Part shown: positions 50,137 through 58,261 of the stretch, piece by piece | Numbering within the stretch: position 1 is the first letter of the stretch | Layout of the letters: each line of letters opens with the position of its first letter | Origin: Trujillonella endophytica | Lineage (GTDB): Bacteria > Actinomycetota > Actinomycetes > Mycobacteriales > Geodermatophilaceae | DNA: 64,000 bases | Assembly: GCF_019799905.1 (NCBI RefSeq) | Contig: NZ_JABGCI010000002.1 | Span: forward strand, 582,641-646,640 | Reading direction: 5' to 3' | Made by a program: the position numbers and the translations under genes | The notes under the pieces: generated by a model | The model's database searches: none | The model's input: the letters and a program-made list of their open reading frames with translations, nothing else | Told to the model about the DNA's origin: nothing

Positions 50137-50877
50137 TCACCCCATCGAGGGAGCGGCCGCCGACCGGGCCGGGACGACGACCTCCGCGAGCAGGACCAGT
50201 GCCAGGGCCGCGGCCTCGGGGAACGAGCCGGTGACCGCCTCCGCGCGCGGCTCGTCGGGCGCATCCGCGTACTCCCCCTGCCGGATGCGGATGGCGCGGG
50301 CGCCCACGGCCGCGGCCACCGCGACGTCCTTGCCGGGCCGGTCACCGATGACCAGCAGCCGGTCGGCGGGGACACCGAGGGCGTCGGCGAGCGCGAGCAG
50401 GCCTCCCGGGGAGGGTTTGCGGGCCGCCCGGCCACCGAGCGTGTCGGTCACGAGCACGACGGCCAGCAGCGGCTCCAGCCCGGTGGCGGCCAGCTTGGCG
50501 GCCTGGATGACGGGGTTGCCGTCGGTGAGGCAGGCCAGGGGCGCCGCCGCGGCGAGCGCCTCCAGGGCCGCGGGGACGCCCGGGTACGGCACCAGCCGCG
50601 CCGGCTCGTGCCGGGTGAAGGCGGCGACCAGCGGCGGGACCAGCGCGGGCAGGTCGCCGGCCGGCACGCCGGCCGCGAGCAGCGCCCGGTCGATGGTGCC
50701 GCCGGCGTCGGAACCGGCGGCCAGCTCGCGGACCAGGGCGGCGTGCACCCGCTCGCCGTCCAGGCCGGCCGCCGTCGCGGCCGCGCCGACGGCGACGGCG
50801 GCGCCGGCCAGGTACTCCGCCTGCGGGTACAGCGTGTCGTCCAGGTCCACGACGACCGCCAGCGGCGGCGGGGTCAC
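50137..50877 (-). CDS. HAD-family hydrolase
   Basis: About 246 residues. VVVDLDDTLYPQ (motif I), CLTDGNPVIQAAK (motif II), RKPSPGG (Lys) and VIGDRPGKDVAVAAAVG (motif III/IV) are intact. It may dephosphorylate a sugar phosphate in the glycan pathway of this operon. Two adjacent GTG codons exist; the second is chosen since it overlaps the epimerase stop by 4 bases. Confidence 0.85.
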   Translation of the reverse strand: MTPPPLAVVVDLDDTLYPQAEYLAGAAVAVGAAATAAGLDGERVHAALVRELAAGSDAGGTIDRALLAAGVPAGDLPALVPPLVAAFTRHEPARLVPYPGVPAALEALAAAAPLACLTDGNPVIQAAKLAATGLEPLLAVVLVTDTLGGRAARKPSPGGLLALADALGVPADRLLVIGDRPGKDVAVAAAVGARAIRIRQGEYADAPDEPRAEAVTGSFPEAAALALVLLAEVVVPARSAAAPSMG

Positions 50878-52025
50878 CACGGGAGCCGGCCGTCGGTGTA
50901 GTCGGGCTCGTCGATGGCCAGCAGGGCGTCGGTCGCCTCGTCGGCGAGGATCGCGGCGACCTGCGCTCCCGTCGTCCCGTCGCCGTAGAGGCAGGGCAGC
51001 TCGGCGGCGCGGGCCTGGGCCTCCGGCGTCGTGTGCCGGGCGGCCGCGGCGAGGACGGCGTGCGCGGCGGAGTCGTCGGCCAGGCCGGCCAGCGTCGTGG
51101 TGCCCGCCTCCACGCCCTCCCAGCGCGGGGTCGACCCCCGCAGGACGACGACCGGCACGCCGAGGTAGGAGGCCTCCTCCTGGACGCCGCCCGAGTCGGT
51201 CACGGCCAGCCGGGCGCAGGCGAGCGCAGCCAGGAGCTCGTCGTAGCCGATGGGCCCGCTCAGCGCGATCCCCGGGTGGTCGAGCTCGGCGTCCAGGCCG
51301 GTGGCGGCCAGCCGGGCGGCGGTGCGCGGGTGCACCGGGAAGGTCACCGGCCCCACCTGCTCGGCCAGCGACCGGACGACGCCGACGAGGCGCTTGAGCC
51401 GCACCGGGTCGTCGACGTTGGTGGGCCGGTGCGCCGTCACCAGGACGCCGCTGCGCTCGGCCACGGGCACGGCGCGGACGCCGCGGGCGACGAGGGTGTC
51501 GACGACGGGGTTGCCGACGACGAAGACCCGCTCGGCGGGCACTCCCTCGGCGGCGAGGAAGGCCGCGGCGCGGGCCGTCGGGGCCAGGTGCAGCGCGGCG
51601 ACCGCGGCGGCGACCCGGCGGTTGACCTCCTCCACGCTGCGCGGGTTGAGGCTGCGCAGCCCGGCCTCGAGGTGGGCGAAGGGCACCCCGGCACCCCGCG
51701 CGGCCAGCGCGTAGGCCGGCACGGTGTTGGTGTCCCCGAGCGCCAGCACGACGTCGGGCCGGAAGCGGGCGACCGCGCGGGCGGCGTCGGCGTACAGGGT
51801 GCCGAGGCGGCTCTCGGGCGAGTCGGTCGGCAGCTGGAAGCGGTGCGTCGGGGTGAGGCCGAGGGTCTGCTGGAGGTCCCCGGCCAGCGCCGGATCGGTG
51901 TGCTGGCCGGTGTCGACGACGTCGACCCGGTGCCCGGCGGCGGTCAGCGCGGCGACCACCGGGGCGAGCTTGACCACCTCCGGCCGGGTGCCGAACGGCA
52001 CGAGGACGGAGCGGACGCGGCTCAT
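50874..52025 (-). CDS. wecB: UDP-N-acetylglucosamine 2-epimerase-like protein
   Basis: 383 residues with the GT-B-like fold of non-hydrolysing 2-epimerases. PFGTRPEVVKLAPV is the N-terminal signature, then DTGQHTD, VLALGDTNTVPAYALAA, HLEAGLRSLNP and EEVNRR, and near the end VTDSGGVQEEASYLGVPV. It would interconvert UDP-GlcNAc and UDP-ManNAc in the cytoplasm. The ATG start overlaps the ATP-grasp stop by 4 bases (ATGA), so it belongs to the exosortase operon. Confidence 0.87.
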   Translation of the reverse strand: MSRVRSVLVPFGTRPEVVKLAPVVAALTAAGHRVDVVDTGQHTDPALAGDLQQTLGLTPTHRFQLPTDSPESRLGTLYADAARAVARFRPDVVLALGDTNTVPAYALAARGAGVPFAHLEAGLRSLNPRSVEEVNRRVAAAVAALHLAPTARAAAFLAAEGVPAERVFVVGNPVVDTLVARGVRAVPVAERSGVLVTAHRPTNVDDPVRLKRLVGVVRSLAEQVGPVTFPVHPRTAARLAATGLDAELDHPGIALSGPIGYDELLAALACARLAVTDSGGVQEEASYLGVPVVVLRGSTPRWEGVEAGTTTLAGLADDSAAHAVLAAAARHTTPEAQARAAELPCLYGDGTTGAQVAAILADEATDALLAIDEPDYTDGRLPW

Positions 52026-53083
52026 GCCCGCACCGCCGGCGACGTCGCGGCTGACGGAGTGGAGGGGTCGGTCACGGGGCTCCCGTCCTCGGTGGTGAAG
52101 ACCTCGGCGAAGTAGCGGCGCATGCTCACGCCGGGGGTGAACCACAGGTGGGTGAGCCGGCGCCCCGGCTCGCGGATGCCGGTCAGGTAGGCGCTGACGA
52201 CGTCGGCGCCGGCCGCCAGCGTCAGCGGCAGGCCCCCCGAGAACCGCGGGTTGATCTCGACGATCGTGGCCCGCCCGTCGTCGGTGACGAAGCCCTGCAC
52301 GTTGGCCGGCCCGGTGAGCCCGACGGCCTCGAGGGCACCGGCGACGACGTCGGTCACCGGGGCCGAGTCGAAGGTGCTGCCCTTGACCGAGATGCCGGCC
52401 TTGGTCTCCTCCCGCCACCGCGGGACGACGGTGAGCAGCTCGCCGGAGCGGGCGACCAGGGCGTCGGCGGTGAACTCGCGCCCCTGCAGCCGGGTCTGGG
52501 CGATCAGCGACGGGTCGGCGCGCAGCGCCTCGACCACGTCCGACCGGGTGTCGAGCAGGCGCACGCCCCGGCTCCCCCGGCCGGCGCGCGGCTTGACGAT
52601 CCACGGGCCGGGCACCTGGACCAGGCCGGCCGGGGTGTCGGTCGTGGCGGGGTGCGGCACCCTGGCCAGGCGCAGTGCACGGGCGAACGCCGACTTGTCG
52701 CAGCAGAGCTCCACGCTCATCGGGTCGGAGAGCCAGGTGGCCACCCCGGCCCGGGCGAGCTGATCGGCTCCGGCGGTCAGCGCCGGCAGCTCCTCGGCCA
52801 CCGTGGGGACGAGCGCGTCGACGCCGTGGGCCGCGGCGACGCCGGCGAGCGCGTCGATGAAGTGGGTGTGGTCCGCCCGCGGCACCATCACGCCGACGTC
52901 GGCCAGCAGGCAGCCGGTCGCCCGCGGGTCCGCGTCGGCGGCGACCACGCGGTGGCCGAGGGCCATCAGCCGGCGGATCACCGCGATCCCGGCCGGGCCG
53001 CCGGCGCCGGTGACGAGGACGGCCGCGTCCGGCGAGGCCGGGCCGCGCTCGGCGGTCGGCGGCGCGTCGAGGGTGGAGGTCAC
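52022..53083 (-). CDS. ATP-grasp ligase of unknown substrate
   Basis: 353 residues. A PreATP-grasp domain with LVTGAGGPAGIAVIRRL at the N-terminus is followed by the ATP-grasp fold: DKSAFARAL, PWIVKPRAGRGSRGVRLL (ATP-binding Lys) and VEINPRFSGGLPL (metal ligands). It resembles CarB-like ligases that join a carboxylate to an amine. In this operon it may attach an amino acid or modify a sugar carboxylate. Starts with GTG overlapping the exosortase stop. Confidence 0.83.
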   Translation of the reverse strand: MTSTLDAPPTAERGPASPDAAVLVTGAGGPAGIAVIRRLMALGHRVVAADADPRATGCLLADVGVMVPRADHTHFIDALAGVAAAHGVDALVPTVAEELPALTAGADQLARAGVATWLSDPMSVELCCDKSAFARALRLARVPHPATTDTPAGLVQVPGPWIVKPRAGRGSRGVRLLDTRSDVVEALRADPSLIAQTRLQGREFTADALVARSGELLTVVPRWREETKAGISVKGSTFDSAPVTDVVAGALEAVGLTGPANVQGFVTDDGRATIVEINPRFSGGLPLTLAAGADVVSAYLTGIREPGRRLTHLWFTPGVSMRRYFAEVFTTEDGSPVTDPSTPSAATSPAVRA

Positions 53084-54282
53084 CGGGGCATCTCCTCGGA
53101 GGGGGGCGAGGTGGTCGGGCGGGCGAAGCTGAGCTGACGGTGCGGCGGTGGGTTGTACCGGGCCGGCGGCGGCGGCGGTGGCGGTGGCGGTGGCACGGCC
53201 ATGCGGGCGACGGTCGCGATGTGGGTCGTCGCGCCGGCGTGGAGGGCGCCGGCGTCCCGCGCGGGCTCGTCGTCCTCCTCCGGGCCCCGGGCCAGCAGCC
53301 AGCCACGGGCCCACAGCCGCAGGGCGGCCACCCGGTGGTGGGTGATCGGCTCCCACTGGCGCGCGGCGATCGCCAGCGCCAGGGAGTCGAGGACGAGCGG
53401 GTCCTCCTCGTAGGTGGCCACCGCCACCAGCGAGGCGCTGTGCGCGCCCAGGCCGTCGGCCACCAGCTCGCGGATGCGGGCCATGCGGGCCTCGGGCGGC
53501 AGGTGGCCGATGCGGTAGTCGATGCGGCCGCTCTCCCGCCGCGCGGCGAGCCGCTGCGAGAGCCACCGCGGGAAGACGTACCGGTGCAGCAGGCCGGTGA
53601 CGGTCGTGCGGCGGCGCGCCTCCGGCCGGATCTCGCCGTCGGGCATGCGGTAGCCGAGCCCGGGCCGGGCCCAGGTGTCCGGGCGGCGGGCGGTGTGCCG
53701 GCCGTCGACGTCCTGCTCGGCCCGCTCCAGCGTCGGCAGGGTCAGCCAGACCATCAGCAGGAACCCGCCGAGCGTGGCGACGAGGTTCCACAGCGTGCCG
53801 ACCCAGTCGTGGAAGAGCACGAGGGCGGCGTCGCCCCACCACATGCCGGCCAGCGCGGAGAGCAGCAGCCGCAGGTGGTTGAGGACGAGCAGGGCCGCGA
53901 CGGCGACGGAGAGCCCGTACAGCGCGTGCAGCTTGCGGCTGCGCAGCACGACGGCAGTGAGCGCGGTCAGGCCCAGCACCGACAGGATCGACGAGCACGA
54001 CGCGGTGACGACGGCGTCGATGACCGCGCCGTCCTCGGGGAACAGCAGGACGTGCCCGGGCAGGACGTCGGAGGCCCGCCCCGGGTAGATCCAGGACATG
54101 GCCTGGGCGAGGCCGAGCGCCTCCAGCTCCTGCATCGGGCGCGAGAGGTAGCGGAACCCGAGGACGCAGATCGCCGCGGCGAGCAGCAGGTCGGCGGCGA
54201 CCGGGAGCAGCCGGCGGCCGCTCCCCCGCCGGATGAGCCGGGGCCGGCGGACGGCGGGCGGGGACGCGGACAGCGCGGTCAC
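53080..54282 (-). CDS. Exosortase-family membrane transpeptidase with long C-terminal domain
   Basis: 400 residues. The N-terminal half has about six transmembrane helices and the three conserved residues of exosortases/archaeosortases: Cys96 in TASCSSILS, Arg138 in LNHLRLL and His158 in LFHDWVG. Such enzymes cut a C-terminal sorting signal and transfer the protein to a lipid-linked or glycan anchor. The second half (about 190-400) is an unusual cytoplasmic extension with many charged residues and a run of ten prolines (364-373). It overlaps both the GT2 gene and the ATP-grasp gene by 4 bases. The family call rests on the triad and topology, not on a search. Confidence 0.8.
   Translation of the reverse strand: MTALSASPPAVRRPRLIRRGSGRRLLPVAADLLLAAAICVLGFRYLSRPMQELEALGLAQAMSWIYPGRASDVLPGHVLLFPEDGAVIDAVVTASCSSILSVLGLTALTAVVLRSRKLHALYGLSVAVAALLVLNHLRLLLSALAGMWWGDAALVLFHDWVGTLWNLVATLGGFLLMVWLTLPTLERAEQDVDGRHTARRPDTWARPGLGYRMPDGEIRPEARRRTTVTGLLHRYVFPRWLSQRLAARRESGRIDYRIGHLPPEARMARIRELVADGLGAHSASLVAVATYEEDPLVLDSLALAIAARQWEPITHHRVAALRLWARGWLLARGPEEDDEPARDAGALHAGATTHIATVARMAVPPPPPPPPPPARYNPPPHRQLSFARPTTSPPSEEMPR
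53164..53193. repeat. GGN repeat coding for ten prolines
   Basis: Ten consecutive GGC/GGT triplets on the plus strand read as CCG/CCA proline codons in the exosortase gene. Such runs are prone to slippage and stall ribosomes unless EF-P acts. Confidence 0.8.
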
Positions 54283-55727
54283 TGGCCTCCCCCCTCCCCG
54301 GGGGCCCGCCCCGCCACGGCGAAGGTCCGGGGGCGGTGGGCCGCCGCGAGCGGGGCGGGGGTCACCGGCTCGGGCGCGGCGACCGGCGACGCGGCCGAGC
54401 GCACCGTGGAGGTGGCGCCCGACCGCGACGTCTTCACCCACGAGTAGGGGCGGCCCAGCATGCCGTCGACGTAGGCCCGGCTGGTGATCCAGATCGACAG
54501 GGCGAAGGCCGGCAGGAAGCCCAGCAGCCGCCAGGCCGACCGGCGCTCGACCCGGCCGATGAGCAGGCCCACGCAGAGCTCGGCCAGGGGGCCGACGAAC
54601 AGCAGCATCGACAGCGGCAGCACGGCCACCGCCGGCAGGTCGCCGATGCCGAAGGCGCGCAGCACGGTGAGCAGCACGCCCAGGCCGCTGAGCACGGGGA
54701 CGTGGTAGACGAGCAGGAAGAGTGTCGTCTCGAACTTCTCCAGCAGCGAGAGGTACGGCGAGCGCATGAGCGGGCGCCAGTAGTCACGCAGGCACTTCTG
54801 GTGGCCGCGGGCCCAGCGGTAGCGCTGCTTCCAGAAGCGCTGGGCGGTGACCACCGCCTCCTCGTAGTCGATCGCCGAGACGTCGTAGCGGACCCGCTGG
54901 CCGGCCATGAGGATCCGCAGCGTGAGGTCGGTGTCCTCGGTGACCGTCTCGGGGTTCCACCCGCCGAGCGCGCGCAGGGTCGACATCCGCACGGCGCAGT
55001 TCGCGCCGCCGTAGGCGGGCAGCTCGAACAGGGCCTGCCGGCCGTACTCGTTCACGAGGTAGCCGGACAGGTAGTCGACGAAGACCGTCCCGGCCATGTG
55101 CGAGTCCTGGCCGTTGCGGATGACGCAGCGGCCCATGACCGCACCGACGGTGGGGTCGCGGAAGTGCCGGACCAGCCGCCGGAGCGCCGTCGGCTCGGGC
55201 TCGTGGTCGGCGTCGAACACGAGCACGACCTCGGCCTCGACCATCTCCAGCGCGTCGTTGAGCGCGCCGGACTTGCCGCCGCCGGAACCGACCGCCCGGT
55301 GCAGGACCCTCAGCCGGGGCTCGATCGCCGCCCACGCGTCCAGCTTGGCGCCCGTCGCGTCGTCCGAGCCGTCGTTCACGACGACGAGCGTCAGCCGGTC
55401 CGCGGGGTAGTCGAGGGCGAGCAGCGCCGTGACCATGCCGTCGACGACGAGCTCCTCGTTCTTGCAGCCGACGAAGACGGCCACCTGGGGCGTGTAGCCC
55501 TCCAGGCCGACGTCCGCGGCGAGCAGGTCGCGCTCGGCCCAGCGGGCGGCGGCGACGGCGAAGGCGAGGTGCCGGCAGAAGAAGATGCCGAAGACGATGT
55601 TGAGCGCGCCCGCGCAGACCCCGAGCACGGGGTCGATGCCGAAGGCCACCGCGGCGCCGGTGAGGGCGACGGCGTAGCCGAGGAGCACCCAGGGGCGCCC
55701 CTCGGGCCGTGCGGTGCCGTGGGCCAC
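54279..55727 (-). CDS. Processive family 2 glycosyltransferase (cellulose/hyaluronan synthase-like)
   Basis: 482 residues. Two membrane helices lead into a cytoplasmic GT-A domain with VVNDGSDDATG, DAD at 172-174, TED at 263-265 and QRYRW at 301-305, the D,D,D,Q(R/Q)xRW pattern of processive polysaccharide synthases. Further membrane helices (about 330-450) form the export channel, and a Pro/Ala-rich tail follows. It likely makes or extends a beta-linked GlcNAc-like polymer. GGAGGAGGGAG precedes the GTG start. First gene of the five-gene exosortase operon. Confidence 0.9.
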   Translation of the reverse strand: MAHGTARPEGRPWVLLGYAVALTGAAVAFGIDPVLGVCAGALNIVFGIFFCRHLAFAVAAARWAERDLLAADVGLEGYTPQVAVFVGCKNEELVVDGMVTALLALDYPADRLTLVVVNDGSDDATGAKLDAWAAIEPRLRVLHRAVGSGGGKSGALNDALEMVEAEVVLVFDADHEPEPTALRRLVRHFRDPTVGAVMGRCVIRNGQDSHMAGTVFVDYLSGYLVNEYGRQALFELPAYGGANCAVRMSTLRALGGWNPETVTEDTDLTLRILMAGQRVRYDVSAIDYEEAVVTAQRFWKQRYRWARGHQKCLRDYWRPLMRSPYLSLLEKFETTLFLLVYHVPVLSGLGVLLTVLRAFGIGDLPAVAVLPLSMLLFVGPLAELCVGLLIGRVERRSAWRLLGFLPAFALSIWITSRAYVDGMLGRPYSWVKTSRSGATSTVRSAASPVAAPEPVTPAPLAAAHRPRTFAVAGRAPGEGGGQ

Positions 55728-55777
55728 CGACTCCCTCCTCCGGACGCGGGCGCGCGAGCGACGGAGTCAGCTCCGCC

Positions 55778-56068
55778 TCATCGCTGCATCGGCACCCCGG
55801 GCGCCGACCTCAAGCGGAACGCCGGACGGCGGCCGCGGACGAGGCCGTTCCGTGGGCGGGGCGCTCCCGCGTGCGGCCGCACCGGCCGCGCCGGGCGCAC
55901 GCCGCGGGGCGCGGGCAGCACCGGGAAGCCGGCCGGGTCGACGCGGGCGTGGCTGGCCGGCGGGTCGGCCGGCCCGCGACCGCCGCGCACCGCCACCACG
56001 AGGGTGGTGACGGAGAGGGCGCCGAGACTGAGGAGGAACAGCAGGACGAGGAGGCCAGTGGAGGTCAT
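55778..56068 (-). CDS. Possible small single-pass membrane protein
   Basis: 96 residues. MTSTGLLVLLFLLSLGALSVTTLVVAVRGG is a clear single helix, then a Pro/Arg-rich tail of low complexity. It diverges from the MocR gene over a probable operator, which favours a real gene, but no ribosome-binding site is evident and no homologue is recognised. Confidence 0.45.
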   Translation of the reverse strand: MTSTGLLVLLFLLSLGALSVTTLVVAVRGGRGPADPPASHARVDPAGFPVLPAPRGVRPARPVRPHAGAPRPRNGLVRGRRPAFRLRSAPGVPMQR

Positions 56069-56089
56069 GCCGGCAGCCTGGCACCGGTT

Positions 56090-56109
56090 GGACTGGTGTT
56101 TCCCGGTCC
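56090..56109. promoter_or_regulatory. Probable MocR operator
   Basis: GGACTGG (56090-56096) and CCGGTCC (56103-56109) form an inverted repeat with one mismatch and a 6-base spacer, 20 bases before the MocR start. TGGAC/GGTCC boxes are typical of MocR/PdxR sites, and most regulators of this type bind their own promoter. Confidence 0.5.
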
Positions 56110-56129
56110 ACTCCGGCATGGTGGCCTGC

Positions 56130-57578
56130 ATGCCACCGCGCGTAGAGCAGTCCACTTCCGCTCAGGAGCTGGCCACTCTGGTCGGCCCGCTCGAGGTGGT
56201 GACCGGTGCGCGGTACCTCGCGCTGGCCCGCCGGGTGCAGGAGCTGCTCTCCACCGGCCGGCTCGCCGCGGGCAGCCGGCTGCCCGCCGAGCGCGAGCTC
56301 GCCACCGCCCTCGGCCTCTCCCGCGTCACCGTCGCCTCCGCCTACCGGGAGCTGCGCGAGACCGGCCACGCGAGCACGCGGCACGGCTCGGGCACCGTCA
56401 CCGAGCTGCCCGAGGCCGGCGTCGTGTGGGGCCCACCCAGCACCGACCCCGGCGTGCTGGACCTGGCCCACGCCGCCTCGGAGGCCGCGCCGCAGCTGAC
56501 CGACGCGTACCGCGAGGCCCTCGCGATGCTCCCCGCGTACACCGGGGGACACGGGTACACCGGCAGCGGGCTGCCCGAGCTGCGGGCGGCGATCGCCGAC
56601 CGGTACACCGCGCGCGGGCTGCCCACCGACCCCGACCAGGTGCTGGTGACCGCGGGCACGGGGGACGCCACCGACGTCGTCCTGGAGACCCTGCTGCAGC
56701 CCGGCGACCGCGTGCTCGTCGAGCACCCCACCTACCCCAGCGCGCTGGCCGCGGTGGAGGCCCACGGCGGGCGGTGCCTGCCCGTGCCGGTCGACGCCGA
56801 CGACCCCGACGCCGTCATCGGCGCCGCGCAGCTGGCCGCCCGCCAGAGCAGCCCGCGAGTGGCGTTCCTCATGCCCGACTTCTCGAACCCGACCGGGGCG
56901 CGGCTGACGGCGGCGGGCCGGCGCCGGCTGGCCGCCACGCTGTGGCAGCAGGGGGTGCTCACCGTCGTCGACGAGGTGAGCGCGGAGCTGTACCTGGACG
57001 GCGGGCCGCTGCCCCCGTTCGCCGCCGGGCTGCCCGACGCCGCGACGGTGACCGTGAGCGGGCTGTCGAAGGCCGTCTGGGGCGGGCTGCGCATCGGCTG
57101 GGTGCGGGCCGACGCCCCCCTGGTGGCCCAGCTCGGCGACGTCCTGCGGCGACGACAGCTGTCGGTCGGGGTGCTCGACCAGCTCGCCGCGACCGCGCTG
57201 ATCCGCGACCTGGACGCCGTCCTCGACCAGCGCCGGGCCACGCTGCGCGAGCGCCGGGACCTCCTGCGGGCGGAGCTGGCCCGCCGGCTGCCCGACTGGA
57301 CCGTCCCGTGCCCGGCCGGCGGCCTGTCGCTGTGGTGCACGCTCCCCCCGGACCTGGGCTCGGCGGCGCTGGTCGCGGCCGCGGCGCCGCTGGGGCTGGT
57401 GCTGGCCGAGGGCCGGGCGTTCGGCACCGGCCACGCGTTCGACGACCACCTGCGGCTGCCCTTCACGCGGCCGGCCGACCAGCTGCACCGCGCGGTCGAC
57501 CTGCTGGTGCGGGCCGGGGCGGCGGTGCGCGGGGGGGCCGATCCGCGCCCGGCCGGCCGCGCCCTGGCCGTCGTCTGA
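56130..57578 (+). CDS. MocR/PdxR-family transcription regulator
   Basis: 482 residues. An N-terminal GntR-type winged helix (about 20-90, with GSRLPAERELATALGLSRVTVASAYRELRETG) is joined to an aminotransferase-like domain binding pyridoxal phosphate: MPDFSNPTG, VVDEVSAEL and VSGLSKAVWGGLRIGW with the PLP Lys. The PLP domain senses amino acids or vitamin B6. Targets are unknown; the divergent small membrane gene and its own promoter are likely. An upstream in-frame ATG (56118) is also possible. Confidence 0.88.
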   Translation: MPPRVEQSTSAQELATLVGPLEVVTGARYLALARRVQELLSTGRLAAGSRLPAERELATALGLSRVTVASAYRELRETGHASTRHGSGTVTELPEAGVVWGPPSTDPGVLDLAHAASEAAPQLTDAYREALAMLPAYTGGHGYTGSGLPELRAAIADRYTARGLPTDPDQVLVTAGTGDATDVVLETLLQPGDRVLVEHPTYPSALAAVEAHGGRCLPVPVDADDPDAVIGAAQLAARQSSPRVAFLMPDFSNPTGARLTAAGRRRLAATLWQQGVLTVVDEVSAELYLDGGPLPPFAAGLPDAATVTVSGLSKAVWGGLRIGWVRADAPLVAQLGDVLRRRQLSVGVLDQLAATALIRDLDAVLDQRRATLRERRDLLRAELARRLPDWTVPCPAGGLSLWCTLPPDLGSAALVAAAAPLGLVLAEGRAFGTGHAFDDHLRLPFTRPADQLHRAVDLLVRAGAAVRGGADPRPAGRALAVV

Positions 57579-57707
57579 GCCGGCCCGCCGTCCGATCCGG
57601 CCGGCACCGCGCGCGTCGGGCCGACTGTGGTTACGGTTCACCTGCGACTCGACGCCTCCGCGCGGTCGCCGATGCGCCCCAGTCGAGACCACGGCTGAGG
57701 GAGCCCC

Positions 57708-57725
57708 CCGCCGAGAGCTCGGCGG
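57708..57725 (+). promoter_or_regulatory. Leader hairpin before the ANTAR gene
   Basis: CCGCCGAG-AG-CTCGGCGG is a perfect palindrome directly before the ribosome-binding site (GGAG at 57735) of the ANTAR gene. It could block ribosomes or act as a terminator/antiterminator element bound by ANTAR proteins. Confidence 0.45.
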
Positions 57726-57744
57726 TCCACTCGTGGAGCCCCGC

Positions 57745-58119
57745 ATGACCACCATCCCCGCCCCGGCCCTCGCGCGTCCTCGCGCGGGAACCGACTCCCC
57801 TCCCCGCCAGCCGGTGCCCACCGCTCCGTCCGGTGACCTCGACCGGCTCGCCGCCCTGGAGGCCGAGGTGGTCCAGCTCCGCACGGCCATGGCCAGCCGT
57901 GCGGTGATCGAACAGGCCAAGGGCATCCTGATGCTGCTCTCCGGGTGCAGCGAGCAGGCCGCCTTCGACGTCCTCACCCACATCTCGAGCACGACCCACC
58001 GCAAGGTGCGCGACCTCGCCGTGGCGCTCACCGACTCCGCCTGCGGTCGTGCGCCGCTGCCCGCAGACGTCCAGGACGCCGTCCGCGACGTCTGCCCGCC
58101 GACGGCGCACGCCGGCTGA
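57745..58119 (+). CDS. Stand-alone ANTAR-domain protein
   Basis: 124 residues. A Pro-rich N-terminus of about 35 residues precedes a coiled stretch (LAALEAEVVQLRTAMASR) and an ANTAR domain with AVIEQAKGILMLLSGCSEQAAFDVL. ANTAR domains bind paired RNA hairpins and prevent termination. No receiver or sensor domain is present. The ATG has GGAG 6 bases upstream, which favours it over a GTG 12 bases earlier. Confidence 0.85.
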   Translation: MTTIPAPALARPRAGTDSPPRQPVPTAPSGDLDRLAALEAEVVQLRTAMASRAVIEQAKGILMLLSGCSEQAAFDVLTHISSTTHRKVRDLAVALTDSACGRAPLPADVQDAVRDVCPPTAHAG

Positions 58120-58144
58120 CGGGTCCGGCGCCCGGTCACGTGCG

Positions 58145-58192
58145 TCGGGGCAGCCTCGGTCGGGGCACCTGCGTCGGGGCACCGTCGGGGCA
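58145..58192. repeat. Four copies of TCGGGGCA upstream of plsC
   Basis: The octamer occurs at 58145, 58160, 58174 and 58185, with spacings of 15, 14 and 11 bases. It lies between the ANTAR gene and plsC and may be a cluster of binding sites or a slippage product. Confidence 0.6.
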
Positions 58193-58261
58193 CCCGGCAG
58201 GATGCCCGGTGTCGCCGGCACCCGTCGCCGGCGGCAACCGGTACCGAGGGGGAGGCGCGGC

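Noticed and set aside
53140..54447. Plus-strand frame opposite the exosortase gene
   Set aside because: His/Gln/Arg-rich shadow; the minus strand has membrane helices, the catalytic triad and 4-base overlaps at both ends.
58145..58192. CRISPR-like repeats
   Set aside because: Copies are only 8 bases long with spacers of 3-7 bases, and no cas genes are present.
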